In this document: piece by piece, positions 24,511 through 32,282 of the stretch | Layout of the letters: every line of letters begins with the position of its first letter | Numbering within the stretch: position 1 is the stretch's first letter | Assembly: GCA_016198415.1 (NCBI GenBank) | Contig: JACQIO010000001.1 | Span: 1-35,940, forward strand | Length of the DNA: 35,940 nucleotides | Reading direction: 5' to 3' | From: Candidatus Berkelbacteria bacterium | GTDB taxonomy: Bacteria; Patescibacteriota; UBA1384; JACPKC01 | The notes under the pieces: generated by a model | Told to the model about the DNA's origin: nothing | What the model saw: the letters and a program-made list of their open reading frames with translations, nothing else | Database searches by the model: none | Position numbers and translations under genes: made by a program

Positions 24511-24560
24511 GATTGCCGACGAGAGGGCAACCGTAACCTAACAACTGGAGGTGTACATCG

Positions 24561-26366
24561 GTGAAACAGTCAACAACTGACGCGCTGGCGCATGTCTGGA
24601 AGGTTCTCAGGATCCTCTGGGGACTCCTGCTCGATGGCGAGCTGCGAGGGCGCTACGTCCTCCTGGTCAAGCAACTCTTCGTCTCAGAATGGCTGAAGAT
24701 TGGGCTCACATATGCCGTGAGCGCGATCGTGCTCCTCGCCCCAATCGACCCCGCCTGGCAGGTCTGGACCGCCCTGATCGTCTGTTACCTTCTCCTCGAC
24801 GAACTCTACCTTCGGCTCGACTGCCGGCTCATGGAGCTCATCGCGATCGAGATCGATGAGGAAAGCTACCGGATGCTCAAGGAGAAAGCACTCCGCCAGC
24901 TCTTCCGGCTCGACCTGGCATGGTTTCAACGTTCAGGCTCGCGCGGCTTTGTGGCCAAGGTCAACAAAGGCGTCGAGAAGGTGAGTGACCTGGTGAGTTT
25001 GATCGCGTGGGAGTTCATTCCCAACGCCATCCAACTTGCCCTGACCTTAGTGCCCATCCTCGCCCTCTCTCCGGCCTCGGCGGGAATCGCGCTCGTCGCA
25101 TTCCTCGCCTTTGGCTGGCAGACCGTCCTCTCCTACCTGGACCGATACCCGCTCCGCGAGGCGCGACATGACGTCTGGGAGGAGGATACACAACGCTTCG
25201 ACGAGCTCGCGGAAACCCACCGAACGGTCGTGCTGATGGGCCAGGACGAACGGGCCGTTGATGACTATCGGGGCATCCTCGACCGAGGGTTCGCGCTCGG
25301 GCAAACGGATACCCAACAGAACCTGAGAAAGCACCATCGGCCGCGAGCCCGGGTTCTCTCTTGGACGAAGGCAGGGGTCTACGGGGTCTGGATCGTTCAA
25401 CTCCGTTCCGGTCTCCTGACGCTCCCGTCGTTGGTCTTTGTGAGTACGCTCTTTGAGAAGCTACTCGCGACCTGCTGGCGATTCTCCAAGAACTTCGAGC
25501 GACTCATGGAAGCCAGCGAGTCGGTCCGCCGCCTCGGTGACTTGATGGCTGAGGAGCCGACCATGCAGAGCGGGAGTTGGACGCAGTTACCCACGGGCTC
25601 GGTTGGCTTTGGCTTCCAGGCCGTCCAGTTCGACTACTCCGGGACGGACCAGAACGGCCAGAGTACGCTCCAGAGCGTCTCGTTCACGGCTGAACCGGGA
25701 CAGGTGGTGGCGATCGTGGGCAAGTCGGGTGCCGGCAAGTCAACGATCAGCCAGCTCCTGCAGCGGCTCTACGATCCGCAGGTGGGCCAGGTGATCGCAG
25801 CCGGCCGACCGGCTCCCGAGTGGGACCTACGCACCTACCGGAGCCTCTTCGCCGAGGTCCCGCAAGGCAACAAGGTCCACATCTTCGAGAGCACGATCGG
25901 CGCCAACATCGCCTTCGGGCGGCCCGACGCCACGCACAAGGACATCGAGCGGGCGGCCCGGCAGGCAGGGCTCCACGAATTCATCGTGGGCCTCGAGCAG
26001 GGGTACCGGACGCTCGTCGGCGAACGCGGACACCGGCTCTCGGGTGGGCAGATGCAACGGCTCGCCCTGGCCCGGGCCTTTCTGGCCAACGCGCCGATCC
26101 TCATCCTCGATGAGGCGACGAGCTCGCTGGACGGGCCAACCGAACAGGTCATTCTGGATGGCATCCGCGAGGCGTCACACCAGAAGACCGTGCTGGTCAT
26201 CGCCCACCGCCTGTCCACGATCAAGGACGCGGATCTGATCCTCGTCCTGTCCGAGGGACAGATCGTGGAGCGTGGCACGCACACCGAGCTCCTGGCGCTC
26301 AGCGGTCACTATGCCGCTCAGTACGCCAAGGATGCTGAGACCGAGCTCGCCAGCCAGGTGAGCTAA
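24561..26366 (+). CDS. ABC exporter, fused membrane and ATPase domains
   Basis: This encodes 601 residues from the GTG at 24561, 9 bases after GGAGG. The N-terminal half (about 40-320) is a type IV exporter membrane domain with five or six hydrophobic segments and long charged helices. The C-terminal ATPase (about 350-590) has every motif: Walker A GKSGAGKST, a Q-loop region FAEVPQGNKVHIFESTIGANIAFG, signature LSGGQMQRLALARA, Walker B ILILDEATSSLD and the switch His in IAHRLST. It should act as a dimer, exporting a lipid, peptide or drug. The substrate is unknown. As a half-transporter with no partner gene next to it, it is probably a homodimer. It has its own promoter, a structured leader and a strong terminator. 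It lies on the strand opposite to the dcw genes it separates. Confidence 0.93.
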   Translation: MKQSTTDALAHVWKVLRILWGLLLDGELRGRYVLLVKQLFVSEWLKIGLTYAVSAIVLLAPIDPAWQVWTALIVCYLLLDELYLRLDCRLMELIAIEIDEESYRMLKEKALRQLFRLDLAWFQRSGSRGFVAKVNKGVEKVSDLVSLIAWEFIPNAIQLALTLVPILALSPASAGIALVAFLAFGWQTVLSYLDRYPLREARHDVWEEDTQRFDELAETHRTVVLMGQDERAVDDYRGILDRGFALGQTDTQQNLRKHHRPRARVLSWTKAGVYGVWIVQLRSGLLTLPSLVFVSTLFEKLLATCWRFSKNFERLMEASESVRRLGDLMAEEPTMQSGSWTQLPTGSVGFGFQAVQFDYSGTDQNGQSTLQSVSFTAEPGQVVAIVGKSGAGKSTISQLLQRLYDPQVGQVIAAGRPAPEWDLRTYRSLFAEVPQGNKVHIFESTIGANIAFGRPDATHKDIERAARQAGLHEFIVGLEQGYRTLVGERGHRLSGGQMQRLALARAFLANAPILILDEATSSLDGPTEQVILDGIREASHQKTVLVIAHRLSTIKDADLILVLSEGQIVERGTHTELLALSGHYAAQYAKDAETELASQVS

Positions 26367-26367
26367 C

Positions 26368-26417
26368 GAGACGCCGCGGGGTATCGATCCAGATACTCCG
26401 CCGGCGTCTCTTTCTTT
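26368..26417 (+). terminator. Strong terminator after the ABC exporter
   Basis: A long stem starting 2 bases after the stop codon pairs GAGACGCCG with CGGCGTCTC, and CGGGGTATC with GATACTCCG (with a G-T pair), around a 6-base loop, followed by TTTCTTT. Confidence 0.92.
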
Positions 26418-26708
26418 GCGCAAAAGGGAGGCCCCGCGTGATCCGGCAAGCCGGGCACGGGGCCATGAGCGTTGGAGGAACCAGAAACCCGGCTTTCACC
26501 GGGCTCAACTATTGAAAAACGGGCTCGAAAGCCCGCCTTGGTCCTCAACTCCTGCGCCGGAGGGCGACGCTGCGGCAACCGTGAACGGTCCCGCGAGGAG
26601 CTTCATGAGATTGTGCAGTGCAGTTGTATGCACGGACCCTCCTTGCGTTCACTGTACCAGACTCAGTTTTCCCCAGCTCCACCGCGGTCGCTGTGGGACC
26701 TATACGAC
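26418..26708. other. Structured spacer downstream of mraY and the exporter
   Basis: No gene is supported. The spacer is packed with hairpins: GGCCCCG/CGGGGCC enclosing CCGGC/GCCGG (about 26430-26464), CCCGG/CCGGG (about 26488-26503) and the terminator at 26511-26535. Between that terminator and the mraY stop codon lie about 170 bases of minus-strand 3' untranslated sequence with GTGCA/TGCAC, ACCG/CGGT and GGTCC/GGACC pairs. A 32-codon frame there has no ribosome site. Confidence 0.5.
26511..26535 (-). terminator. Terminator of the mraZ-to-mraY operon
   Basis: On the minus strand, CGGGCT/AGCCCG with a TTCG loop is followed by TTTTTC. Another hairpin (CCCGG/CCGGG then TTTC) lies just beyond it. 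They face the exporter terminator, so the two transcription units are well insulated. Confidence 0.85.
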
Positions 26709-27743
26709 CTACTGTCCTTGCCCGAACAACGCCACCACCAACCCCACAATCGCGAACATCCCCCCAATGACCCAGAGGCGCATTGTCACCATGGTCTCCG
26801 GCCAGCCAAGCGACTCAAGATGGTGGTGGAGTGGCGCAGAGTTGAAGATCTTGCGACCCACCAGCCGCTTACTCGCAATCTGCAGAATGGACGAAAGGGT
26901 CTCGATGACAAAGACGCCAGCAATGAGAATGAGCGGCAGGGCGGTATTGGTCAGCATCGCCACCACCCCGAGCGTCGCCCCGGTGGCCAGCGAACCAGTA
27001 TCGCCCATGATGAACCGGGCGGGATAGATGTTAAACCAGGTGTAGGCCAAGACCGCCCCCACCATGCTCCCGCAGAAGCCGGCGAGCGGGATGTTGCCCT
27101 GGGTGAGGGCAATGACCGCGTAGGCCGTGAAGACGATTGCCAGCAAGCCACCCGCCAGCCCATCGAGCCCATCGGTGATATTGACGGCATTGGCGGCCGC
27201 AATGATGACGAGCATGAAGAGCGGGACGTACCAGAGTCCAAGCGAGAAGTCGCCCACCCCTGGGACGTGGAGAATATCGAACCCGAGCTTGGTGAAGAAC
27301 CACCAGGCGCCTACTCCGGCAATGAGCAGCTGGGCGCCAAACTTGACGGAGGTGCGTAAGCCCTTGATGCCGTTCCGGTCACTCCAGGTAATGTTGACGT
27401 AGTCATCGGCCAGCCCCAGGAGTCCGGCTGCCACCATGATCCCAAGCGGGAGCCAGGTGCCGGCTCGATCCAGGTTGAAGAGTAGCGTCATGATCGCCAC
27501 CACCCCCCAGATGAGGACGCCGGCCATGGTGGGGATGTGCCGCTTGTGCTTGGCAGCGTGGAGCTTGGTGAAGACGGGCGTGCGCTCGCCGGTGATGGCC
27601 GTGTCTCTCGGCCGCTTCCAGACCTTGTGACTGTAGAGGTAGTCGGTCAAGAGCGGCGTCAAGAGGATCGCCACCACAAAGCTCATCGCCGTCAGCCAGA
27701 AGACGAAGGAGAGATCGTTGAGCGAGAGGAGGATCGTTTCCAT
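26709..27743 (-). CDS. mraY: Phospho-N-acetylmuramoyl-pentapeptide transferase
   Basis: MraY joins the UDP-MurNAc-pentapeptide to undecaprenyl phosphate, giving lipid I. This one encodes 344 residues from the ATG at 27743, which AAGGA precedes closely. An upstream TTG start would fall inside a repeat and is rejected. About ten membrane helices are present. The family motifs are KHKRHIPTMAG, the catalytic ADDYVN, NAVNITDGLDGLAGG, FNIYPARFIMGDTGSLATGA and NSAPLHHHLESLGW. It is the last gene before the terminator. Normally murD follows at once, but here 3.7 kb of other genes intervene. Confidence 0.95.
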   Translation of the reverse strand: METILLSLNDLSFVFWLTAMSFVVAILLTPLLTDYLYSHKVWKRPRDTAITGERTPVFTKLHAAKHKRHIPTMAGVLIWGVVAIMTLLFNLDRAGTWLPLGIMVAAGLLGLADDYVNITWSDRNGIKGLRTSVKFGAQLLIAGVGAWWFFTKLGFDILHVPGVGDFSLGLWYVPLFMLVIIAAANAVNITDGLDGLAGGLLAIVFTAYAVIALTQGNIPLAGFCGSMVGAVLAYTWFNIYPARFIMGDTGSLATGATLGVVAMLTNTALPLILIAGVFVIETLSSILQIASKRLVGRKIFNSAPLHHHLESLGWPETMVTMRLWVIGGMFAIVGLVVALFGQGQ

Positions 27744-27756
27744 GGATCCTTCATGA

Positions 27757-27814
27757 TATCGCAAATCTCAAATCTACGATGAGATTTGCGATCTACAGTC
27801 TGCGATTTGCGATC
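27757..27814. repeat. Inverted/tandem repeat between murF and mraY
   Basis: The 13-bp perfect arms ATCGCAAATCTCA (27758-27770) and TGAGATTTGCGAT (27780-27792) have a 9-base loop, followed by a second ATTTGCGATC copy ending at 27814, right against the murF stop codon. It is AT-rich compared with the genes on either side. Confidence 0.8.
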
Positions 27815-28972
27815 CTATGGTGCCACGTATGGCTTCTGTTTCCAAGCGGACGTCTGGCGGACGAGGCTCTGTGTGGGATCGAGTGACGGATCGAGGATCG
27901 CCTCAACCACCTTCTCCATCCGCATGCTCTGTGAGCCTTTGACGAGCACAAGGTCCCCTGGTGCGACCAGCCCGCGCAGGTGCTCTGCCGCTGGCAGCGG
28001 GCCCGGGAACCAAGTCCCCCGCTGGGTGCGACGGAACCGTGGGCCAACCAGGATCACAAGGTCAGCCGCCGTCTCGGCCAGGAGGGCCACGCCCGTGTGG
28101 ACCCGATTCTCCTCCTCCCCGAGCTCCAGCATGTCACCCAGGACGGCAATCCGGCGCTCGGCCCGGCGCTCGGCGCCGAGTCGCTTGAGCTCTGAGAGCG
28201 CAAGGGTCATCGAGAGTGGATTGGCGTTGTACGTATCGTCCAGAATGGTACTCGATCGCAGACCAGGGTAGAGCCGGAGGCGACCCGTCGGGCGCTCCCA
28301 ATCCTTGAGCGCGCGCCGAGCGACCGCGACCGGAATGCCAAAGCCGCGCTCTGCCACCGCAACGGCCAGCTCAACGGAGAGATCGGCCGGCGCGGCGCGG
28401 ATGAGGACGCTCTGGGCGGTGGTCAGATCCTGCATCGCCCGGACTCGGTCATCGCTCCCATTCAGGACCGCCAAACCGGAGGCCGGCAGGGCCCGAACCA
28501 GCTGGCCCTTCTCCCGAGCCACGTTCGCAACCGAGCCCAGGAACTGGGTGTGGGCCTCACCCACGTTCGTGACTACGGCCAGCGTCGGACGCGCAATCGC
28601 CACGAGCGTCTTCATGTCGCCCGGCTGTTCCACCCCGTACTCGAGGACCAGGACGACGGGCTGCTTTCTCTGGGCTGGAAAGGCGCCGCGGGCGAGGGCG
28701 GTCGTGGCGGTGCGAAGCCAGGCGAGCCTCCCCTCTGGCTTGGGCAGTCCCAGGACCACGAGCGGCAGGCCAAACTCCGTGTTGAGATTCTCTGACCCAA
28801 CCACCACAAACCGATCAGTCAGCACCTTGGCCAGCACATAACCGATCGCCTCCTTGGTGCTCGTTTTCCCAGAACTGCCGGTCACCCCCACAATCATGGG
28901 TTGACAAGCAGCCAGCTGCCGCCGCGCGGCCCAGCGGAGTAGACCCTGAACGATTGATTTGATGATGCTCAT
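27815..28972 (-). CDS. murF: UDP-N-acetylmuramoyl-tripeptide-D-alanyl-D-alanine ligase
   Basis: It adds D-Ala-D-Ala to the tripeptide precursor. It encodes 385 residues, slightly shorter than usual because the N-terminal substrate-binding domain is reduced: the ATP loop VGVTGSSGKTSTKEAI already appears near residue 29. Next come VLEYGVEQPGDMKTLVAIARPTLAVVTNVGEAHTQFLGS and STILDDTYNANPLSMTLALSEL, diagnostic of MurF. The C-terminus has AVLGDMLELGEEE. murE is missing before it, so the missing L-Lys or meso-DAP addition must come from elsewhere. A repeat of about 110 bases replaces the usual short spacer upstream, and GGAA in it may serve as the ribosome site. Confidence 0.92.
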   Translation of the reverse strand: MSIIKSIVQGLLRWAARRQLAACQPMIVGVTGSSGKTSTKEAIGYVLAKVLTDRFVVVGSENLNTEFGLPLVVLGLPKPEGRLAWLRTATTALARGAFPAQRKQPVVLVLEYGVEQPGDMKTLVAIARPTLAVVTNVGEAHTQFLGSVANVAREKGQLVRALPASGLAVLNGSDDRVRAMQDLTTAQSVLIRAAPADLSVELAVAVAERGFGIPVAVARRALKDWERPTGRLRLYPGLRSSTILDDTYNANPLSMTLALSELKRLGAERRAERRIAVLGDMLELGEEENRVHTGVALLAETAADLVILVGPRFRRTQRGTWFPGPLPAAEHLRGLVAPGDLVLVKGSQSMRMEKVVEAILDPSLDPTQSLVRQTSAWKQKPYVAP

Positions 28973-29086
28973 GAAATTCCAATAACCAAATCACAATGAC
29001 CAGACAAGTCCCAATCTTCAATGACGAAAACCGGATCTCGGAATTTGGAAATTGAACATTGTCTGGACATTGGAATTTGGTGCTTA
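28973..29086. repeat. Long imperfect palindromic repeat between ftsI and murF
   Basis: AAATTCCAAT (28974-28983) matches the complement of ATTGGAATTT (29069-29078), and CAATGACCAGACAA (28994-29007) matches that of TTGTCTGGACATTG (29059-29072) at 13 of 14. GGAATTTGG units recur between them (29040-29080). It is AT-rich, fills the whole ftsI-murF spacer and touches both genes. It would fold into a long hairpin in the message. Confidence 0.8.
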
Positions 29087-29087
29087 G

Positions 29088-30818
29088 TCATTCACGATCA
29101 GGAGCTATTTTATAGTAATTGAACAAATACTGCGCCAGATCGTGAAAGACTGGCCCGGCGGTGGACTCAGCAAAACGCCCCTGCTTGGGCCGATCGAGCT
29201 TGACGAGCATCAGGTACTCTGGAGCATCAGCCGGGAAGAAGCCGAGCAAGGAGTGCGTGAAGGCATCCTCCAGGTACCCGCCGCCATCCGGGTTGGCAAT
29301 CTGGGCGGTCCCGGTTTTCCCCCCAATCGCATAGCCTGGCACTCGCGTGCTGCCGTAGGGCCCATTGTCAACAACCGAGCGGAGCATCCCCCGAATCTTC
29401 TCACTCGTTTCCGGCCGAATGATCCCCTCCTGCTGCGGCGCCTCGGCATCCACGGTCACGCCGCGATCCCCAATGAGACGTCGGACGACGTGGGGCGTGA
29501 CCAGTGTCCCGCCGTTGATGAGGGCTGCCCAGGCCCGCGCCACCTGGAGCGGCGTCGTTGAGATGCCCTGACCGAACGCCATCGTGGCCCGGTGGATCTC
29601 ACGCCAGGCCGACAACTCCAGGAGACTCCCGCGCGTCTCCCCGGCCACGTCCACGCCGGTCGCCTCGTCAAACCCAAACCGGACAAAGGCGGCGTGTAGC
29701 TCCTCGTTGCTCATCTTCCCAGCCACCCAGACCATCCCGACGTTATCCGAGTTCTCAAGGACCTGTGTCATCGTCTCTTCGCCGTAGGCCTTGTCAAGCG
29801 CCGTGTTAATCTCGTAGCCCTGGACCACCACCGACTTCCCGAACGTCTCCTTGGTGTCCGGCTCCACCTTGCCGAGCTCAAGGGCGGTGGCCATCGTCAC
29901 TGGCTTCAAGATCGATCCGGGCTCGTAGACCGCCGCCACGAGCGGATTCTGGAACCGAAACTGCTCTTCTGCCGGGACGTCGTTGTACGTGTTGGGATCA
30001 AAGGCTGGCTGAGCGGCCATCGCGATCACCTCTCCAGTCCGGGGATCCAGAATGAGAATCTGGCCAGACTGGGCCTCTGTCTCGGCGAGCGCCTTGGCGA
30101 GCCGCTGCTCAGCCGCAAACTGGACATTGTGATCGATCGTGAGTTCAATACTCACCCCGTTCTCCGGAGCGACTTGGCTCACGGTCGAGATGATGCGGCC
30201 CAAGGTGTCACGCTGGCCCACCACCGAGCCAGCCGTCCCCCGGAGCTCTTCGTCGTAGTAGGCCTCCACGCCGTAGTTGCCCTGACCGTCACGATTGACG
30301 AAGCCGAGGACGTGGGCGGCCGTACTCCGTTCCGGGTAAACCCGAGCGTGTCGCTTCTCAATGAGGAGACCAGTGAACCCTCGGGCCACGGCCGCCTCCT
30401 TCTGATCTTTGTTGATCCCCCGGACAAACGGCGGGAGGTAGAGACGATCGTTGTCCATTGCCGCCAGCGTGGCCGGCTCATCCAGACCAAAGAGCTCAGC
30501 CAACACCCGAGCGGCCGCCGGCTTGTCTGTGACGTTTCGCGGTACCACCGAGACGTCAAAGCGCTCCTCGGTGGCCGCCACCGGCACACGCTTCCCCAGC
30601 TCGGCATCCTGGGCGTAGACGGTCCCGCGCCGACTCGGTAGCTCCTTGGACACTTCGTACTGACTCTCCGCCTGGGCGGCATAGAGTGGGTGCTCAACCA
30701 CGCTCTTCTGGAAGAGTCGCCAGGTGAGGAGCAGGCTGACCGCCAGACAAGCACCGACCACCGCCCGGAGTCGTTGATCCGAATCGTAGCGGCCCCGTGG
30801 ACGCGCTTCGCGGGTCAT
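29088..30818 (-). CDS. ftsI: Septal transpeptidase FtsI (PBP3, class B)
   Basis: It cross-links septal peptidoglycan with FtsW. It encodes 576 residues, a normal length. A short cytoplasmic tail is followed by one membrane helix (about 19-36). The class B N-terminal pedestal has RRGTVYAQD and VYPERSTAAHVLGFVNRDGQGNYGVEAYYDEELRG. The transpeptidase has YEPGSILKP (SILK, catalytic Ser), ENSDN (SxN) and GGKTGTAQ (KTG). All active-site motifs are intact. No Shine-Dalgarno site is evident; the start is 17 bases after the ftsL stop codon. Together with ftsL, rsmH and mraZ it keeps the classical dcw order, but murE, which normally follows, is absent. Confidence 0.94.
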   Translation of the reverse strand: MTREARPRGRYDSDQRLRAVVGACLAVSLLLTWRLFQKSVVEHPLYAAQAESQYEVSKELPSRRGTVYAQDAELGKRVPVAATEERFDVSVVPRNVTDKPAAARVLAELFGLDEPATLAAMDNDRLYLPPFVRGINKDQKEAAVARGFTGLLIEKRHARVYPERSTAAHVLGFVNRDGQGNYGVEAYYDEELRGTAGSVVGQRDTLGRIISTVSQVAPENGVSIELTIDHNVQFAAEQRLAKALAETEAQSGQILILDPRTGEVIAMAAQPAFDPNTYNDVPAEEQFRFQNPLVAAVYEPGSILKPVTMATALELGKVEPDTKETFGKSVVVQGYEINTALDKAYGEETMTQVLENSDNVGMVWVAGKMSNEELHAAFVRFGFDEATGVDVAGETRGSLLELSAWREIHRATMAFGQGISTTPLQVARAWAALINGGTLVTPHVVRRLIGDRGVTVDAEAPQQEGIIRPETSEKIRGMLRSVVDNGPYGSTRVPGYAIGGKTGTAQIANPDGGGYLEDAFTHSLLGFFPADAPEYLMLVKLDRPKQGRFAESTAGPVFHDLAQYLFNYYKIAPDRE

Positions 30819-30835
30819 GACTGACCAGTCATCAA

Positions 30836-31180
30836 CTAGTCGACCGTCTTGAGATCGCCGGTCGGCTCAAAGTCCTTCTCGAGCGACTCGCCAAGACCGT
30901 CTTGGATCGCCGGGAGTGACTGCAGGCGCTCGGCTTCAAGCTCAAGCCGCTCAACGTCCTCCTGCAACTCCTGCCGCGTTTGGTCGAGGGCCTGAACGGC
31001 GTAGGCCTTGGTGGCGCTCTGGGTGGTCTGCGCCACGTAGAACAAGGCCAGGCTCGCTACCGAGGCAATCGTCAAGATCCGTAAGCTGACCGGACCGAGC
31101 TGGACGGTTCGTTCAATCGTGTGTTTCTGGACGCCGTCGGCGTGCTGGTTGCCAACGGTCAGTGGGATGGCTCGTTTCAT
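30836..31180 (-). CDS. ftsL: FtsL-like division protein
   Basis: This encodes 114 residues from the ATG at 31180, 9 bases after GGAGG. A longer frame upstream overlaps rsmH and is not needed. A cytoplasmic tail of about 30 residues is followed by one membrane helix (about 32-52, ILTIASVASLALFYVAQ) and a heptad-like coiled coil (about 58-95, AVQALDQTRQELQEDVERLELEAERLQSL), the exact plan of FtsL. Sequence identity is low in this family, so the call depends on the architecture and on its place between rsmH and ftsI. It would form a complex with FtsQ (17335) and a DivIC/FtsB-type partner not seen here. Confidence 0.8.
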   Translation of the reverse strand: MKRAIPLTVGNQHADGVQKHTIERTVQLGPVSLRILTIASVASLALFYVAQTTQSATKAYAVQALDQTRQELQEDVERLELEAERLQSLPAIQDGLGESLEKDFEPTGDLKTVD

Positions 31181-31184
31181 AGAA

Positions 31185-32132
31185 TCACTCCTCCTCGTGA
31201 TCGGTGATCGGTTTGGTGGCCGCGCGCAGGGTGGCACTTCTAGACCGGGGATTGGCTCGCTGCTCAGCGTCGCTGGGGTGCGCTCGGAGCGTTGGGACGG
31301 ACACGGACCTCAGGAACTGCTTGACGATCCGATCCTCACCGCTGTGAAAGGAGAGGACGACGAGCCGTCCGCCGGGCGCCAGGAGCCGCCACCCCGCCCG
31401 GAGACCAGCCACGAGCGCGCCGAACTCGTCGCCTGCGAGGATCCGGAGTGCCTGGAACACCGGCGCCAGACGAGCCGGGTCACGCGTACCCAGGGCCGTC
31501 ACCAGTTCCCCGGTGGTGTGGATGGGTCGGCCGGTGACGACTCGGTGCGCGAGGGTCCGCGCGCTCGTCACATCGCCCAATCCGCTGAGTGCCTTGGCAA
31601 GGTACGGTTCCGGTGCCGTGTTGACAAACTCGGCCGCTGACCGGAAGCGCCACGTTCGCACCACGCGTGCGAGCATTGCGTCTCTGGTCCACTGGCTGGG
31701 ATCTTCATCCTGACTGGTAAAGTCCTGGGGCCGCTGCGGGGTGAGTCGAAGATCGAGCGGTGCCTCAACCTGGAAACTTAGGCCTCGGTACCCGGTATCC
31801 ACCTGCCACGACGCCAGACCCAGGTCAAAGAGCAAGCCATCAACCGCCTCCCACGCTGCGTCATGGACGATCTCCTCGAGCGTTCGGAAGTCGGCCTGGA
31901 CGAGCACCAGCTGCCTCGCGGAGGCCGCGAGCCGTTCGCGCGCCGTCGATAGTCCCTCGCTGGTGCGCTCGATCCCAAGCAGGCGACCGGTTGGCCCAAT
32001 CCGCTTGAGAATCTCGGCCGCATGACCTCCGAGCCCCAACGTGGCATCCACCACCGTCTCACCGGGCCGAGGGTCCAGCGCGCTGAGAACCTCGTCCATC
32101 ATGACGGGGCGATGAGTGAGTGGCTGGTCCAT
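31185..32132 (-). CDS. rsmH: 16S rRNA (cytosine-1402-N4) methyltransferase
   Basis: It methylates C1402 in the decoding centre of 16S rRNA using SAM. It encodes 315 residues from the ATG at 32132, 4 bases after AGGAGG; the frame is open further upstream but has no start signal. Diagnostic segments are THRPVMMDEVLSAL, VVDATLGLGGHAAEIL (SAM loop), GLLFDLGLASWQVD and YRGLSFQVEAPLDLRL, and the C-terminal VLSFHSGEDRIVKQFLR. It follows mraZ by 150 bases that hold a small hairpin (32255-32272, TGAGCAC/GTGCTCA), and ftsL follows after 4 bases. Confidence 0.95.
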   Translation of the reverse strand: MDQPLTHRPVMMDEVLSALDPRPGETVVDATLGLGGHAAEILKRIGPTGRLLGIERTSEGLSTARERLAASARQLVLVQADFRTLEEIVHDAAWEAVDGLLFDLGLASWQVDTGYRGLSFQVEAPLDLRLTPQRPQDFTSQDEDPSQWTRDAMLARVVRTWRFRSAAEFVNTAPEPYLAKALSGLGDVTSARTLAHRVVTGRPIHTTGELVTALGTRDPARLAPVFQALRILAGDEFGALVAGLRAGWRLLAPGGRLVVLSFHSGEDRIVKQFLRSVSVPTLRAHPSDAEQRANPRSRSATLRAATKPITDHEEE

Positions 32133-32282
32133 AGATCCTCCTGGGTGCGGTCTCCCGAACTCCCCTCCAGTCGTCCGGGAGGCCCGCTCCAGTTTGCCCC
32201 TCCTCATTGTCCGCTCACTCGTTCGAGCGAGACGGTCCCCTGAGGTACAACTCATGAGCACGCCCGTGCTCACGGGTACACC

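Larger units (their letters stand above)
24290..24560 (+). promoter_or_regulatory. Structured leader with candidate attenuator for the ABC exporter
   Basis: A 10-bp helix closes a domain: TTGGGTACAG (24300-24309) with CTGTACCCAA (24427-24436). Inside it GGCGCG (24376-24381) pairs with CGCGCC (24414-24419) and GTGTGC (24387-24392) with GCACAC (24408-24413). TCGGTT/AACCGA forms another hairpin near 24443-24464. An intrinsic terminator follows at 24481-24510, about 50 bases before the exporter start. GCGCCAC (24415-24421) together with CGTC (24424-24427) can instead pair with GTGGCGC (24486-24492) and GACG (24480-24483) in the left arm of the terminator. This gives an antiterminator exclusive with both the upstream helix and the terminator. 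A metabolite, a peptide or ribosome stalling could control the choice. An independent small RNA of about 215 bases is the alternative. Confidence 0.55.
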
